Numbered from the stretch's first letter, positions 54,098-63,669 are shown. The stretch is DNA of 64,000 nucleotides from Kitasatospora sp. NBC_00458 (GCF_036013975.1 NZ_CP107904.1:2232001-2296000); one strand, 5' to 3'. A program made the numbers and translations. Notes: generated from the letters alone by a model not told the origin.

Positions 54098-54252
54098 GCA
54101 CGCGCCGACCGGGGCCCGCTACCCGTCCGCCCGGCCGCGGGGATATTCCCGCAGGACTCGAAGATCACCGGAATGGCTCAGCAGCGGACCGTGATGTCCG
54201 ATATGCGGTGGTATGACTCAAGAGAACTCGGGTCCGCACCGACGGGAGCGTC

Positions 54253-54672
54253 ATGGACAACTACCCGCTGCTCAACATCTTCTGGACGATGCTGGAGCTG
54301 TTCCTCTGGATCCTCTGGTTCTTCCTGCTGTTCAAGATCATCACGGACATCTTCCGCAGCCACGACATCGGCGGCTGGGCCAAGGCCGGCTGGCTGATCC
54401 TGGTGATCCTGGTGCCACTGATCGGCGTGCTCATCTACGTCATCGCCCGCGGGAAGAGCATGGGCGAACGCGACGTCGCCCAGGCCAAGCAGTCCGAGGC
54501 CGCGTTCAAGAGCTACATCCGGGAGGCCGCCGCGGACGGCACGCCCGCGGGCGAGGGTCCGCCCGGCGGCCGCAGCCACGTCGACGACCTGGCCAAACTG
54601 GCCGAGCTGAAGTCCAGCGGGGCCATCTCGGACGAGGAGTACCGGAAGGCCAAGGAGAAGATCCTGGCGTGA
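54253..54672 (+). CDS. PLDc_N/SHOCT-domain membrane protein
   Basis: This 139-residue protein has two N-terminal transmembrane helices (about 8-30 and 42-65), with the WFFLLFKIITDIFRSHDIGGW pattern of PLDc_N-type membrane anchors. A hydrophilic linker follows, and a C-terminal SHOCT motif (about 110-139, LAKLAELKSSGAISDEEY). Such small proteins are common in actinomycetes and of unknown function. The start is ATG at 54253. Confidence 0.85.
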   Translation: MDNYPLLNIFWTMLELFLWILWFFLLFKIITDIFRSHDIGGWAKAGWLILVILVPLIGVLIYVIARGKSMGERDVAQAKQSEAAFKSYIREAAADGTPAGEGPPGGRSHVDDLAKLAELKSSGAISDEEYRKAKEKILA

Positions 54673-54750
54673 GCGGGCGGGGTCCTGGCGGGCCTGTGCG
54701 CCGGCCGGTGCGCGGGCCCGTCCGAGCACGCCGACGGCCCCGAGTGCGCC

Positions 54751-54804
54751 GACGGCCCCGGGCCGACGGGCGGGGAGGACCCGCCCGGTCGGCCCGGGGC
54801 CGTC
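54751..54804. terminator. Long bidirectional terminator
   Basis: A 17-base outer stem (54751-54767 with 54788-54804) plus a 7-base inner stem lies between the convergent SHOCT and tex genes. Confidence 0.8.
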
Positions 54805-54810
54805 CGGGTC

Positions 54811-57285
54811 TCAGCGCCGCCCGGAACGCCGGTCGCCGGACCCCCGGCCCTGCTGGTCACCGCCGGTCAGCCCGGCCCGGCGCAGCGCGTCCGCCATGGC
54901 GCTGTTGCCCGCCGGGGCCGGAGCGCCGGAGGTGCCGCCCGACCCGCGCCGGTCCTGGCGCGGCGGCCGGCCGCCGCCCGCCTGCCGCTGGCGGCCGCCC
55001 TGCTCGCCCGGACCGCGGCGCTCACCGCCGCGCTCGCCACCGCGGTCGCCACCGCGGTCCCCGCCACCGCGTCCGACCTCGTCGTCCAGCCGCAGCGTGA
55101 GCCCGATCCGCTTGCGCGGCACGTCCACCGTGGTGACCCGGACGGTCACGATGTCGCCCGGCTTGACCACCTCGCGCGGGTCCTTGACGAAGTTCCGCGA
55201 CAGCGCCGACACGTGCACCAGCCCGTCCTGGTGGACGCCCACGTCCACGAAGGCGCCGAACGCGGCGACGTTGGTCACCACGCCCTCCAGCACCATGCCG
55301 ACCTCCAGGTCGCCGATCTTGTCGACGCCCTCCTTGAAGGTCGCGGTGCGGAACGCCGGACGCGGGTCGCGGCCCGGCTTGTCCAGCTCGCCCAGGATGT
55401 CGGTGACGGTCGGGATGCCGAAGGTGTCGTCGGCGAAGTCGCCCGGCCGCAGCGCCCGCAGCCGGGTGCCGTTGCCGATCAGCTCGCGCAGCTCCCCGCC
55501 GGTCGCGGCGAGGATCCGCCGCACCACCGGGTACGCCTCGGGGTGGACGCTGGAGGCGTCCAGCGGGTCGTCGCCGTCCGGGATCCGCAGGAAGCCCGCA
55601 CACTGCTCGAAGGCCTTCGGCCCGAGCCTGGCCACGTCCTTGAGCGACCTGCGGGTGCGGAACGGCCCGTTGGCGTCACGGTGCGCCACGATGTTGTCGG
55701 CGAGCGTGCCGGTGATGCCCGACACCCGCGTGAGCAGCGGCGCGGAGGCGGTGTTGACGTCCACCCCGACCGCGTTCACGCAGTCCTCGACCACCGCGTC
55801 CAGCGAGCGGGAGAGCTTCACCTCGCTGAGGTCGTGCTGGTACTGGCCGACGCCGATCGACTTGGGGTCGATCTTGACCAGCTCGGCCAGCGGGTCCTGG
55901 AGCCGGCGGGCGATCGAGACCGCGCCGCGGATCGACACGTCCAGCTCGGGCAGCTCCTGCGAGGCGAACGCGGAGGCCGAGTAGACCGAGGCGCCGGCCT
56001 CGCTGACCATCGCCTTGGTGAGCCCCAGCTCCGGGTGGCGCTTGAGGAGGTCCTCGGCGAGCTTGTCCGTCTCGCGGGAGGCGGTGCCGTTGCCGATCGC
56101 GACCAGGTCGACGGAGTGCTTCTTCGCCAGCGCCGCCAGGGTGGCCAGCGCGGCGTCCCACTTGTTGGCCGGCTGGTGCGGGTAGATCGTGTCGTACGCG
56201 AGCACCTTGCCGGTGGCGTCCACGACCGCCACCTTCACCCCGGTCCGGAAGCCCGGGTCCAGGCCCATGGTGGCGCGGGTGCCCGCCGGGGCGGCGAGCA
56301 GCAGGTCGCGCAGGTTGGCGGCGAAGACGCGCACCGCCTCGTCCTCGGCCTCCTGGCGCAGCCGGCCGCGCAGGTCGATGCCGAGCCGGACCAGGATGCG
56401 GGTGCGCCAGGCCCAGCGGACGGTGTCGCCGAGCCACTTGTCGGCCGGGCGGCCGTGGTCGGCGATCCCGAACCGGGCGGCGATCCGCTGCTCGTAGTCG
56501 CCGGCGCCGGGCAGGTCGCCGGTCTCCTCGCCGTCGTACGGGGAGAGGTCGAGGTCCAGCACCTCCTCCTTCTCGCCGCGCAGCATCGCCAGGATGCGGT
56601 GCGAGGGGAGCCGGGTGTAGGGCTCGGAGAAGTCGAAGTAGTCGGCGAACTTGGCGCCCTCCTGCTCCTTGCCCTCGCGGACGGTGGCGACCATCCGGCC
56701 GCGCGTCCACATCCGCTCGCGCAGCGAACCGACCAGGTCGGCGTCCTCACCGAACCGCTCGACCAGGATCGCCCGGGCACCCTCCAGCGCGGCGGACGCG
56801 TCGGCGACGGCCTCGTTGAGGAACTGCGGGGCGAGCGCCGCCGGGTCCTGCGAGGGGTCGGCGAGCAGCGTGTCCGCGAGCGGCTCCAGCCCGGCCTCGC
56901 GGGCGATCTGCGCCTTGGTGCGCCGCTTCGGCTTGAACGGCAGGTAGATGTCCTCCAGCCGCGCCTTGGAGTCGGCGGCGAGGACCTGCGCGCGGAGCGC
57001 GTCGTCCAGCTTGCCCTGCGCGTCGATCGACTCCAGGACGGCGGTGCGGCGCTCCTCCAGTTCGCGGAGGTACCGGAGCCGCTCCTCCAGCGTGCGCAGC
57101 TGCGCGTCGTCCAGCGAGCCGGTGGCCTCCTTGCGGTAGCGGGCCACGAACGGGACCGTCGCACCGCCGTCCAGCAGGTCGACCGCCGCCTTCACCTGCC
57201 CGTCGCGGACGCCCAGTTCCTCGGCGATCTTCCGCTCGATCGCCTGCTGGGCCTGTCGGGCCGCCTGTTCGACTGGCGTGGTCAC
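54811..57285 (-). CDS. tex: Tex-family transcription accessory/RNA-binding protein
   Basis: This 824-residue protein has the Tex_N domain (about 10-190), a YqgF/RNase H-like domain (about 325-450, MGLDPGFRTGVKVAVVD), a helix-hairpin-helix region (about 490-560), and an S1 RNA-binding domain (about 640-710, VVTNVAAFGAFVDVGVHQDG). The C-terminal 110 residues are Gly/Arg-rich and probably disordered RNA-binding sequence. GTG at 57285 follows AAGGTG. Tex binds nucleic acids and affects transcription and toxin expression in other bacteria. It is a housekeeping gene here. Confidence 0.95.
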   Translation of the reverse strand: MTTPVEQAARQAQQAIERKIAEELGVRDGQVKAAVDLLDGGATVPFVARYRKEATGSLDDAQLRTLEERLRYLRELEERRTAVLESIDAQGKLDDALRAQVLAADSKARLEDIYLPFKPKRRTKAQIAREAGLEPLADTLLADPSQDPAALAPQFLNEAVADASAALEGARAILVERFGEDADLVGSLRERMWTRGRMVATVREGKEQEGAKFADYFDFSEPYTRLPSHRILAMLRGEKEEVLDLDLSPYDGEETGDLPGAGDYEQRIAARFGIADHGRPADKWLGDTVRWAWRTRILVRLGIDLRGRLRQEAEDEAVRVFAANLRDLLLAAPAGTRATMGLDPGFRTGVKVAVVDATGKVLAYDTIYPHQPANKWDAALATLAALAKKHSVDLVAIGNGTASRETDKLAEDLLKRHPELGLTKAMVSEAGASVYSASAFASQELPELDVSIRGAVSIARRLQDPLAELVKIDPKSIGVGQYQHDLSEVKLSRSLDAVVEDCVNAVGVDVNTASAPLLTRVSGITGTLADNIVAHRDANGPFRTRRSLKDVARLGPKAFEQCAGFLRIPDGDDPLDASSVHPEAYPVVRRILAATGGELRELIGNGTRLRALRPGDFADDTFGIPTVTDILGELDKPGRDPRPAFRTATFKEGVDKIGDLEVGMVLEGVVTNVAAFGAFVDVGVHQDGLVHVSALSRNFVKDPREVVKPGDIVTVRVTTVDVPRKRIGLTLRLDDEVGRGGGDRGGDRGGERGGERRGPGEQGGRQRQAGGGRPPRQDRRGSGGTSGAPAPAGNSAMADALRRAGLTGGDQQGRGSGDRRSGRR

Positions 57286-57459
57286 GAAGCCGGTCACCTT
57301 CTTCAGAGTTGCTGTCCGTACCCCCGCATTCTGGCAGCTGCCGACGACACCCCGGTCGGCCCCCGCCAACCCGGGCGTGGCGCGCGGACGGCGGGGCCGG
57401 CGGGGAGGCCCGCGGGGGACGGGCGTCGGACCGGGCGGCGGACCGGCGGACGGGCGGGA

Positions 57460-58032
57460 TCAGTGCCCGTCGTCGACCGTGCGGTCGGGGCGCCCGCTCT
57501 CGGAGATCAGGATCAGGTGGCTCTCCGTCCCGGTCACCACCCGCAGCCGGTCCGCCGACTCCCAGGAGACCTCGCGCAGGGAGTTCCAGTCGCCGTCGAC
57601 GAAGGCGACGTGCCACCGGCGGGTGGTCAGCCCCGATCCCTCGTCGACGGAGACGTACCAGAACGGGTCGATCATCGCGCGCCCCTCCTCGACCACCAGC
57701 CGGCGGTCGGGGCGTCCGGGCGCCGGCTCGCTGCGGATCTCCGCCGGAGCGTCCTCGGCCATGATCCAGACCGGCACGGAGAGCAGCAGCAGGCAGCCCG
57801 CGAGGCCGGCGAGGACGGTCCGGACCCACACGTTCCACCGCAGCAGCACCATCGCGACGAGGAACAGCACCAGCGCCGAGGTCATGAAACCCAGCCCGTG
57901 GTCCAGGAGGTCGCGAAGCACCACCAGCCCGCCGGAACGGTGGTTGACCCGGCCGGCGGCGGCGGCTCCGACCAGTACCGCCGCACCTCCGAGCGCCCCC
58001 CACGAAACCCAACGCCCCCATGAAGTCTTCAC
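57460..58032 (-). CDS. Membrane protein of unknown function
   Basis: This 190-residue protein has three hydrophobic segments in its first 95 residues, then a soluble domain of about 90 residues with DRRLVVEEGRAMIDPFWYVS and HVAFVDGDWNSLREVSWES. The latter looks like a small beta-rich extracellular or cytoplasmic domain. No family is known to me. The start is ATG at 58032. It lies between tex and a divergent kinase gene. Confidence 0.7.
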   Translation of the reverse strand: MKTSWGRWVSWGALGGAAVLVGAAAAGRVNHRSGGLVVLRDLLDHGLGFMTSALVLFLVAMVLLRWNVWVRTVLAGLAGCLLLLSVPVWIMAEDAPAEIRSEPAPGRPDRRLVVEEGRAMIDPFWYVSVDEGSGLTTRRWHVAFVDGDWNSLREVSWESADRLRVVTGTESHLILISESGRPDRTVDDGH

Positions 58033-58081
58033 GATCCCACCCTAGTGTTCGAAAAGGGCGCGATCACCGGTCGGACCAGGC

Positions 58082-58087
58082 GTACAG
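58082..58087 (+). promoter_or_regulatory. Candidate -10 element for kinase gene
   Basis: TACAGT is 8 bases before ATG 58096. Transcription would start at or beside the ATG, suggesting leaderless translation. Confidence 0.35.
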
Positions 58088-58095
58088 TGCCGGGC

Positions 58096-59007
58096 ATGTG
58101 CGCAGCCGCCCGGACGCCCGACCGCATGCACGACGACGAACCCGACATCGACACCGGCCTGGTCCGACGGTTGATCGCCGCTCAGTTCCCGCAGTGGAAG
58201 GGGCTTCCGCTGCAACGGGTCGCCCTCACCGGGACGGACAACGCGATGTTCCGGCTCGGCACGGAGCTCGCCGTCCGCCTCCCGAGAGCCGGGTGGGCCG
58301 CCGACGGCGTCACGCGCGAGCAGTCCTGGCTGCCCCGGCTCGCCCCCCGCCTCCCGGTCCCCGTCCCCGAACCGCTCGGCCACGGCCGCCCCACCTCCGG
58401 CTACCTCTGGAACTGGTCGGTGCTGCGCTGGCTGGACGGTGCCAACCCGACCGTCGGGTCGATCGCCGAACCCGTCCGACTCGCCCAGGAACTGGCGGGG
58501 TTCATCACCGCGCTGCGCAGCGTCGAGCCCGCCCCGGACGCCCCGGCGGCCTCCCGGGGGACACCGCTCGCGACCCGCGACGCCGCCACCCGGGCGGCCA
58601 TCGGCCGGCTCCGTGGGATGATCGACACGGATGCCGCAACCGCCTTATGGGACAAGGCCCTTCGCATCCCGGAGCGGTCCGGCCCGGCCGGCTGGATCCA
58701 CGGCGACCTGTCCCCCGGCAACCTCCTGGTCAACGGCCACCGCCTGTCCGCCGTCCTCGACTTCGGCCTGATGGGGGTCGGCGATCCGACCGTCGACCTG
58801 ATCGCCGCCTGGACCCTCCTCCCCGGCAGCGCCCGGCCCGCCTTCCGCACGGCGCTCGCCGCCGACGACGAGGCCTGGGAACGCGGCCGCGCCCGGGCCC
58901 TGTCCATCGCGCTCGTCCAACTGCCCTACTACCGCACCACGAACCCGCCCCTGGCGGCCAACGCCCGCCACGTCATCCGGGAGGTGCTGGCGGACCGCAG
59001 CGTGTGA
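58096..59007 (+). CDS. Aminoglycoside phosphotransferase-like kinase
   Basis: This 303-residue protein has the APH catalytic core: HGDLSPGNLLV near residue 210 and DFGLMGVGDPTVDL near residue 230, giving catalytic Asp, Asn and the metal-binding Asp. It matches the group that includes macrolide and small-metabolite kinases; the substrate is unknown. ATG at 58096 lies just after a -10-like TACAGT; ATG at 58126 is the alternative. It is distinct from the APH-like gene at 6457. Confidence 0.85.
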   Translation: MCAAARTPDRMHDDEPDIDTGLVRRLIAAQFPQWKGLPLQRVALTGTDNAMFRLGTELAVRLPRAGWAADGVTREQSWLPRLAPRLPVPVPEPLGHGRPTSGYLWNWSVLRWLDGANPTVGSIAEPVRLAQELAGFITALRSVEPAPDAPAASRGTPLATRDAATRAAIGRLRGMIDTDAATALWDKALRIPERSGPAGWIHGDLSPGNLLVNGHRLSAVLDFGLMGVGDPTVDLIAAWTLLPGSARPAFRTALAADDEAWERGRARALSIALVQLPYYRTTNPPLAANARHVIREVLADRSV

Positions 59008-59129
59008 GCCGCGTCCGCCCGCCCGCGCGGAACCACCCGCGACGCGCACCCGCTCGCGCCGCACCGCACCGCACCGCCCGCAAGGTGCCGCCCACGACGC
59101 ACCGCCCGGCACGCCCGGGCGGCCTCGCG

Positions 59130-60278
59130 CTACATGATCCGGGTCGGCTCCGCAGCCCCCGGCGGGAGCGGCCGGCGAGCGGCCTCCGACTGCCAGGACC
59201 CGGCCAGTTCGGCGGGGAAGCGGCGGCCGCTGCGGGTCAGCACCAGGCCCGGCGCGAGTTCGACCTCGTCGCCCGGCCGGAACGGGTGGTCGCTCCCGGG
59301 CCGCAACCGCGCCCAGGGGCCCAGCCTCCCGTGCCGGCCGGCCGCGCGGATCCGGCTGCCGTAGGTGCTGGTGTCCCGCACCACCACCGAGCCGCCGCGC
59401 ACCGACACCACCACATGCCGGCGGCTCACCCGGGCGGCGAGCACCGGCGGGAGCAGCGCGTGCAGCGCGATGCCGTCGGCCTCTCCGGGGGCCCGCCCGA
59501 CCGTCGTCCGCGAGCCCTCGTCGAGCGTGTACCGGGCCACGCACTCGGCGTCGACGACCACCTTCACCTGCGCGGTGCCCGGCCGGACGCCGTCGTCGAG
59601 CAGCGGGGTGCCGTGCAGTTCGCAGGTCGGCACGCCCCGGCGCATCCGCGGGAGCATCACCCGGCCCCCGCTGCGGACGCTGTAGAGGGTGCAGCGCCGC
59701 TCGGGGCAGCGCCAGGCCCGGCCGACGACCTCGACCAGCGGCTTGCGGGCCGGGGTGAGCAGCCCCTGCTTCTTCAGCGCGGACAGCTCCATCTTCTTCG
59801 AGATCTCCGCGCCCGTCCGGTGGCCCATGTCGAGCGGCACCAGCCGCACCGTGCCCTTCCGGGCCGGCTCGGGCTTCAGGAACTGCCAGGTGTTGCCCTG
59901 GATCCAGGGGTGTTCGAGGCGGAAGTCGTCGTAGTGGTCGCCGGTGACGACCTGGATGCCGGTCATGCCGGCGATCTCCAGGACGCGTTCGTCGGCGTCC
60001 GGCACCTCCTCCACCAGGCCGGCGGCGACCCACCGCCGCAGCGTCCGGACGTCCGCCTGCTCGGTGAACTCCTTCCGGCCGCCCAGCAGGCTGCGGTCCG
60101 CGACCAGGTAGACGGAGACGTCCCGGTCCCCGGTGAGCCGGACCAGGGCCTGGATCACCAGGTGCAGCCGGTGCAGCGAGCGCGGGGCGGGGCCGCCGAG
60201 GCCGGTCTGGCAGGCGATGTTCGACAGTTCGACCAGGTAGTCGGCGCGATCGGCCGAGGTCGCGAGGTTGCGCTCCAA
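59130..60278 (-). CDS. NYN/PIN-type RNase fused to zinc ribbon and FHA domain
   Basis: This 382-residue protein appears to join three parts. Residues about 50-140 look like a Zc3h12a-type NYN nuclease, with acidic positions D61 (VYLVADRSL), D94/D96 and D114/D117/D118 (VVTGDHYDDF), then PWIQGNTWQF. A zinc-ribbon-like stretch has C191, C196, C219 and H222. An FHA domain (about 245-335) has TVGRAPG and RVSRRHVV, the phosphothreonine-reading motif. A phosphorylation-tuned RNase is a reasonable inference. The TTG start at 60278 follows GGAGG. The family call is from motifs only. Confidence 0.72.
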   Translation of the reverse strand: MERNLATSADRADYLVELSNIACQTGLGGPAPRSLHRLHLVIQALVRLTGDRDVSVYLVADRSLLGGRKEFTEQADVRTLRRWVAAGLVEEVPDADERVLEIAGMTGIQVVTGDHYDDFRLEHPWIQGNTWQFLKPEPARKGTVRLVPLDMGHRTGAEISKKMELSALKKQGLLTPARKPLVEVVGRAWRCPERRCTLYSVRSGGRVMLPRMRRGVPTCELHGTPLLDDGVRPGTAQVKVVVDAECVARYTLDEGSRTTVGRAPGEADGIALHALLPPVLAARVSRRHVVVSVRGGSVVVRDTSTYGSRIRAAGRHGRLGPWARLRPGSDHPFRPGDEVELAPGLVLTRSGRRFPAELAGSWQSEAARRPLPPGAAEPTRIM

Positions 60279-60562
60279 GGGACCTCCGTGGTCGCCGTGG
60301 TCACGGTGCTCCGCCGACGGGGCTGATGATCCGTCAGACCCACTCCGTCATGTCCATCATGGCGCACCGGCCACCTCCGACGGGAGACCCGGGGAGCGGC
60401 CGGAGGGCGGACGGGGAGCGCCCGGGCAGCGCCCGGCGGATCACCCTGGCGCCGGCGGGCCGCAGCCACCGGGGTGACCACGGCCACGGCGGGTGGCCGC
60501 GGCTTCGGCGGGCGGCCCCGGGCGGCCGCAGGCGGGCGGCGGTCCGCTCGGAGGGTCGCGCC

Positions 60563-61207
60563 TCAGCCCCGGCCGAGGGCCGCGCGGGCTTCGTCGATCG
60601 ACTCCTGGACGGCCTTGGCGCCCGCCCCGGCGGCCAGGTCGGCGGCCTCGTCGAGCAGCGCGAGCCCGTCGGCGGGGCGGCCCTCGGCACCGGCCAGGTA
60701 GGCGAGGCCGACGAGGTTGGCGGCGACCCCGGCCGGGAGGGCGAGTTCGCGACGGAGACCGGTCGACTCCTCCAACAGGGCACGGGCCTCGCCGAGTTCG
60801 CCGGCCATGTGGGCGGCTATGCCGAGGTGGCGGAGCGCGTAGGAGAGGGTGCGGCGGTCCCCTGCGGCGGTCGCGAGCTCCCGGGACCGGTGCAGGGCGG
60901 GCAGCGCGGCCTCGCCGTCGCCCCGGACCACCTGGTGGTAGACGCCGGTCCAGAACCAGGCCTCGCCCTCGCCGCGCCGGTCGCCGAGGGACCGGTAGAG
61001 CTCCGACGCCCGCCGGAAGTGGGCGAGTTCGCCCTCGTCGGCGGTGCGCCGCCGGAGGAAGCGGGCGTGCAGCACCTTCCCGCGGGCGAGTTCGAGGTCG
61101 GCCTCGACCCCGTCCAGCGCGAGGTCCGCCTCCGGGAGGACGTCCTCCTCCCCGCCGAACGTCGCACGGTCGCAGAGCTCTTGGGCATGATCGATTCGCT
61201 CGTCCAT
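60563..61207 (-). CDS. Tetratricopeptide-repeat protein
   Basis: This 214-residue helical protein has about four degenerate TPR units, such as GEAWFWTGVYHQVVRGDGEAA, TLSYALRHLGIAAHMAGELGEA and LVGLAYLAGAEGRPADGLAL (partial units). It probably mediates protein-protein contacts. The start is ATG at 61207. It follows the quinone oxidoreductase gene at 61301-62296 on the same strand, 93 bases away. Confidence 0.82.
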   Translation of the reverse strand: MDERIDHAQELCDRATFGGEEDVLPEADLALDGVEADLELARGKVLHARFLRRRTADEGELAHFRRASELYRSLGDRRGEGEAWFWTGVYHQVVRGDGEAALPALHRSRELATAAGDRRTLSYALRHLGIAAHMAGELGEARALLEESTGLRRELALPAGVAANLVGLAYLAGAEGRPADGLALLDEAADLAAGAGAKAVQESIDEARAALGRG

Positions 61208-61300
61208 ACGGGCCAGCGTAAGCGCCAGGCCCACCGGGGCGGGGCCTGCCCCGGCACCCGCCCGGCCCGGCCCGGGCGCTGCCCCGGCGGCAACCGCTCC

Positions 61301-62296
61301 TCAGTGATCGACCGTCACCACGATCTTGCCGACCTGGGCGCCCGCCTCCATGTAGCGGTGGGCCTCGGCGATCTCCGCCAGGGGGAAGACCCGGTCGACC
61401 TCGGGCTGGAAGGCGCCGCTGCGCAGGCCTGAGGCGACGAAGGCCTCGGCTCGGCGGAGGCCCTCCGGGTCCCGCGTGGTCTCGTCGAGGGTGTAGCTGC
61501 GCATCGCCCTGCCGCGCATGTGCGTCATCGACGGGAACGGGGTGTCCCGACCGCTCAGCGCGCCGTAGACGAAGAGCGTCCCGCCCCGGGCGAGGCCCTT
61601 GGCCAGCTCCACCACGCCCGGGCCGGCCACGGCGTCGAACACGAACTCCGCGCCCCGGCCGTCCGTCAGCTCCAGGACGCGCTCCGCGACGTCCTCCTCC
61701 TCCGTGACGATCACCGCGGCCGCGCCCGCCTCCAGCAGCGCGTCGCGCTTCGCCGCCGTCCGGGTGGTGGCGACGGGCACCGCGCCCAGGCGGTTGGCGA
61801 TCCGGATGGTCGCCAGGCCGACGCTGCTGGACGCGGCCGTGATCACCACCGTGTCACCGGCCCGCATGCCGCCCACCTCCACCAGCGCGCCGTACGCGGT
61901 CACGTAGGGCATCCAGACCGCCGCACCGCCGATCGCGTCCAGCCCCTCCGGCCGGTGCAGGACGACGTCGGCCGGGACGACCGCCCGCTCCGCGTAGACG
62001 CCGTAGTCGTTCATCGAGAAGCCGGGCACCACGCTCACCGCGTCCCCCGCCGTGAACCCGGTCACGCCCTCCCCGACCACCTCGACCACGCCCGCCGCCT
62101 CGACGCCCAGCCGGCCCGGGAACTCCCGGACGTCCTCGATGTAGTCGCCGCTGCGGAACAGCACCTCGGCCCGGTTCACCCCGATCGCGTCGACGCGGAT
62201 CAGCAGCTCGCCGGCGCCCGGCCCGGTGAGCGGCACCTCCTCCAGCCGCAGTACCTCCGGCCCGCCCAGCTCGTGAAAGCGCACAGTCCTGACCAT
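61301..62296 (-). CDS. Zinc-independent quinone oxidoreductase (MDR family)
   Basis: This 331-residue medium-chain reductase has the N-terminal GVNRAEVLFRSGDY segment and an NADPH-binding ITAASSSVGLATIRIA motif in place of GxGxxG. It lacks the structural Zn-ligand cysteines of alcohol dehydrogenases, which places it in the quinone-oxidoreductase group. The start is ATG at 62296. It is divergent from an ArsR-type regulator, with several palindromes in between, so it is probably induced by an electrophile or quinone. Confidence 0.92.
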   Translation of the reverse strand: MVRTVRFHELGGPEVLRLEEVPLTGPGAGELLIRVDAIGVNRAEVLFRSGDYIEDVREFPGRLGVEAAGVVEVVGEGVTGFTAGDAVSVVPGFSMNDYGVYAERAVVPADVVLHRPEGLDAIGGAAVWMPYVTAYGALVEVGGMRAGDTVVITAASSSVGLATIRIANRLGAVPVATTRTAAKRDALLEAGAAAVIVTEEEDVAERVLELTDGRGAEFVFDAVAGPGVVELAKGLARGGTLFVYGALSGRDTPFPSMTHMRGRAMRSYTLDETTRDPEGLRRAEAFVASGLRSGAFQPEVDRVFPLAEIAEAHRYMEAGAQVGKIVVTVDH

Positions 62297-62343
62297 CGCT
62301 CAACTCCCTTTCCCCATAGGTGGCGACGGCCCTCAGCCAAACG

Positions 62344-62421
62344 CAAAGTACGGCGACTGTCAAACTTCGACGATCGTCGTACTTTGACCCCTGCCATACT
62401 TCGGTGACCCGTCGTACGACG
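62344..62421. promoter_or_regulatory. Palindrome cluster (ArsR operator candidates)
   Basis: CAAAGTACG (62344-62352) pairs with CGTACTTTG (62378-62386). Two perfect 12-base palindromes, CGACGATCGTCG (62368-62379) and CGTCGTACGACG (62410-62421), lie in the same interval. All sit between the divergent oxidoreductase and ArsR genes. Confidence 0.6.
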
Positions 62422-62443
62422 ACCCGCGGGAGGTCCACCACCG

Positions 62444-62788
62444 ATGGCACGAGAAGCACGGCGCGGCACCGCCCGGGACCGCGTCCCGCCCCACCCCGAC
62501 ATCCGGACGGTCACGCTCCAGCAGGTGCTGGAGGCGCTCGTCGACCCGGTCCGGCGGCACATCGTCCGCGAGCTGCACGCCGCGGGCGAGGACCTCGCCT
62601 GCGGGGTGATCGAACTCCCGGTCGGCAAGTCGACGGCCACCCACCACTTCCACGTCCTGCGCGAGGCCGGGCTCATCCGCCAGCACTACGCCGGGACTTC
62701 GCGCCTGAACGCACTGCGCCGCGAGGAGCTCGACGAGGCCTTCCCCGGCCTGCTGCACGCGATCGTCACGGCGCCCGAGGCGCGGTGA
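62444..62788 (+). CDS. ArsR-family transcriptional regulator
   Basis: This 114-residue winged-helix protein has ALVDPVRRHIVREL and the recognition helix in VGKSTATHHFHVLREAGLI. No metal-binding Cys cluster is seen (a single Cys near residue 53), so it likely senses redox or another ligand, not metals. ATG at 62444 is taken as start. It probably represses the divergent quinone oxidoreductase through the palindromes between them. Confidence 0.92.
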   Translation: MAREARRGTARDRVPPHPDIRTVTLQQVLEALVDPVRRHIVRELHAAGEDLACGVIELPVGKSTATHHFHVLREAGLIRQHYAGTSRLNALRREELDEAFPGLLHAIVTAPEAR

Positions 62789-62937
62789 ACCCCGGGGCCC
62801 GGTGAGCCCCGCGACGAGCGGGGACGGCGGGCGGGGTGGTGGGCGGGGACGGCGGCGGGCCCCTGCGCCGGGCGGGCCCGGCGGTGGCGGCGGACGCGGT
62901 CCGAAACCGCGTTCGAGGCACCCGGTAGGGTGCGAAC

Positions 62938-63669
62938 ATGACACGCCATATCGCATTCGAAGGCCCGATCAACTTCCGCGACCTGGGCGGATATCCGACC
63001 GCCGACGGCCGCTCGGTCCGCTGGGGGCGGCTCTACCGGTCCGCCTCGCTCGCGACGCTCACCTCCCCCGCCGACCTCGACCGGTTCCGGGCGCTGGACA
63101 TCGGGACCGTGATCGACCTGCGCTACCCGTGGGAGATCGACCGCCGCGGGCGGGTGCCGGAGCTGGACGGGGTGGCGTACCACAACCTCTCGATCGAGCA
63201 CCGCCCGTACGACCAGGCCGAGATCGACCCGGACGTCGACCCGTGGCGGTACCTGGCGGACCGTTTCGCCGAGGTCGCGGAGGACGGCGCGGCGGAGATC
63301 CGGGAGGTGCTGGAGGTGATCGCCGCCGCCGACCGGCCGGTGGTGTTCCACTGCGCCTCCGGCAAGGACCGCACCGGACTGATAGGCGCGCTGGTGCTGA
63401 CCCTGCTCGGGGTCGGCGAGGACGACGTCGCCGCGGACTTCGCGCTCACCGAGCTGGTCACCGCCCGGCTGGTGGCCGACTGGCGGGCCGGCAACCCGGG
63501 GCGCGCACTGCGCTGGCCGGCGTTCGGACGCGCACCGGAGGCGGTGATCCGGCACGCGCTCGCCGATCTGACCGCCGCCCACGGATCGGTTCACGCCTAT
63601 GCCACCGGCAAGGTCCGGCTCGGCGGGGCGTCGATCGACGCGCTGCGCGCCCGGCTGCTCACCGACTAG
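62938..63669 (+). CDS. Tyrosine-protein phosphatase
   Basis: This 243-residue protein belongs to the bacterial tyrosine/lipid phosphatase family (Y_phosphatase3 type). It opens with NFRDLGGYPTADGRSVRWGR. The catalytic P-loop HCASGKDRTG gives nucleophile C139 and R145. GSVHAYATGKVRL near the end is also typical. It dephosphorylates phosphotyrosine or phosphoinositide-like substrates. The start is ATG at 62938. It is the last gene before an AT-richer segment. Confidence 0.93.
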   Translation: MTRHIAFEGPINFRDLGGYPTADGRSVRWGRLYRSASLATLTSPADLDRFRALDIGTVIDLRYPWEIDRRGRVPELDGVAYHNLSIEHRPYDQAEIDPDVDPWRYLADRFAEVAEDGAAEIREVLEVIAAADRPVVFHCASGKDRTGLIGALVLTLLGVGEDDVAADFALTELVTARLVADWRAGNPGRALRWPAFGRAPEAVIRHALADLTAAHGSVHAYATGKVRLGGASIDALRARLLTD

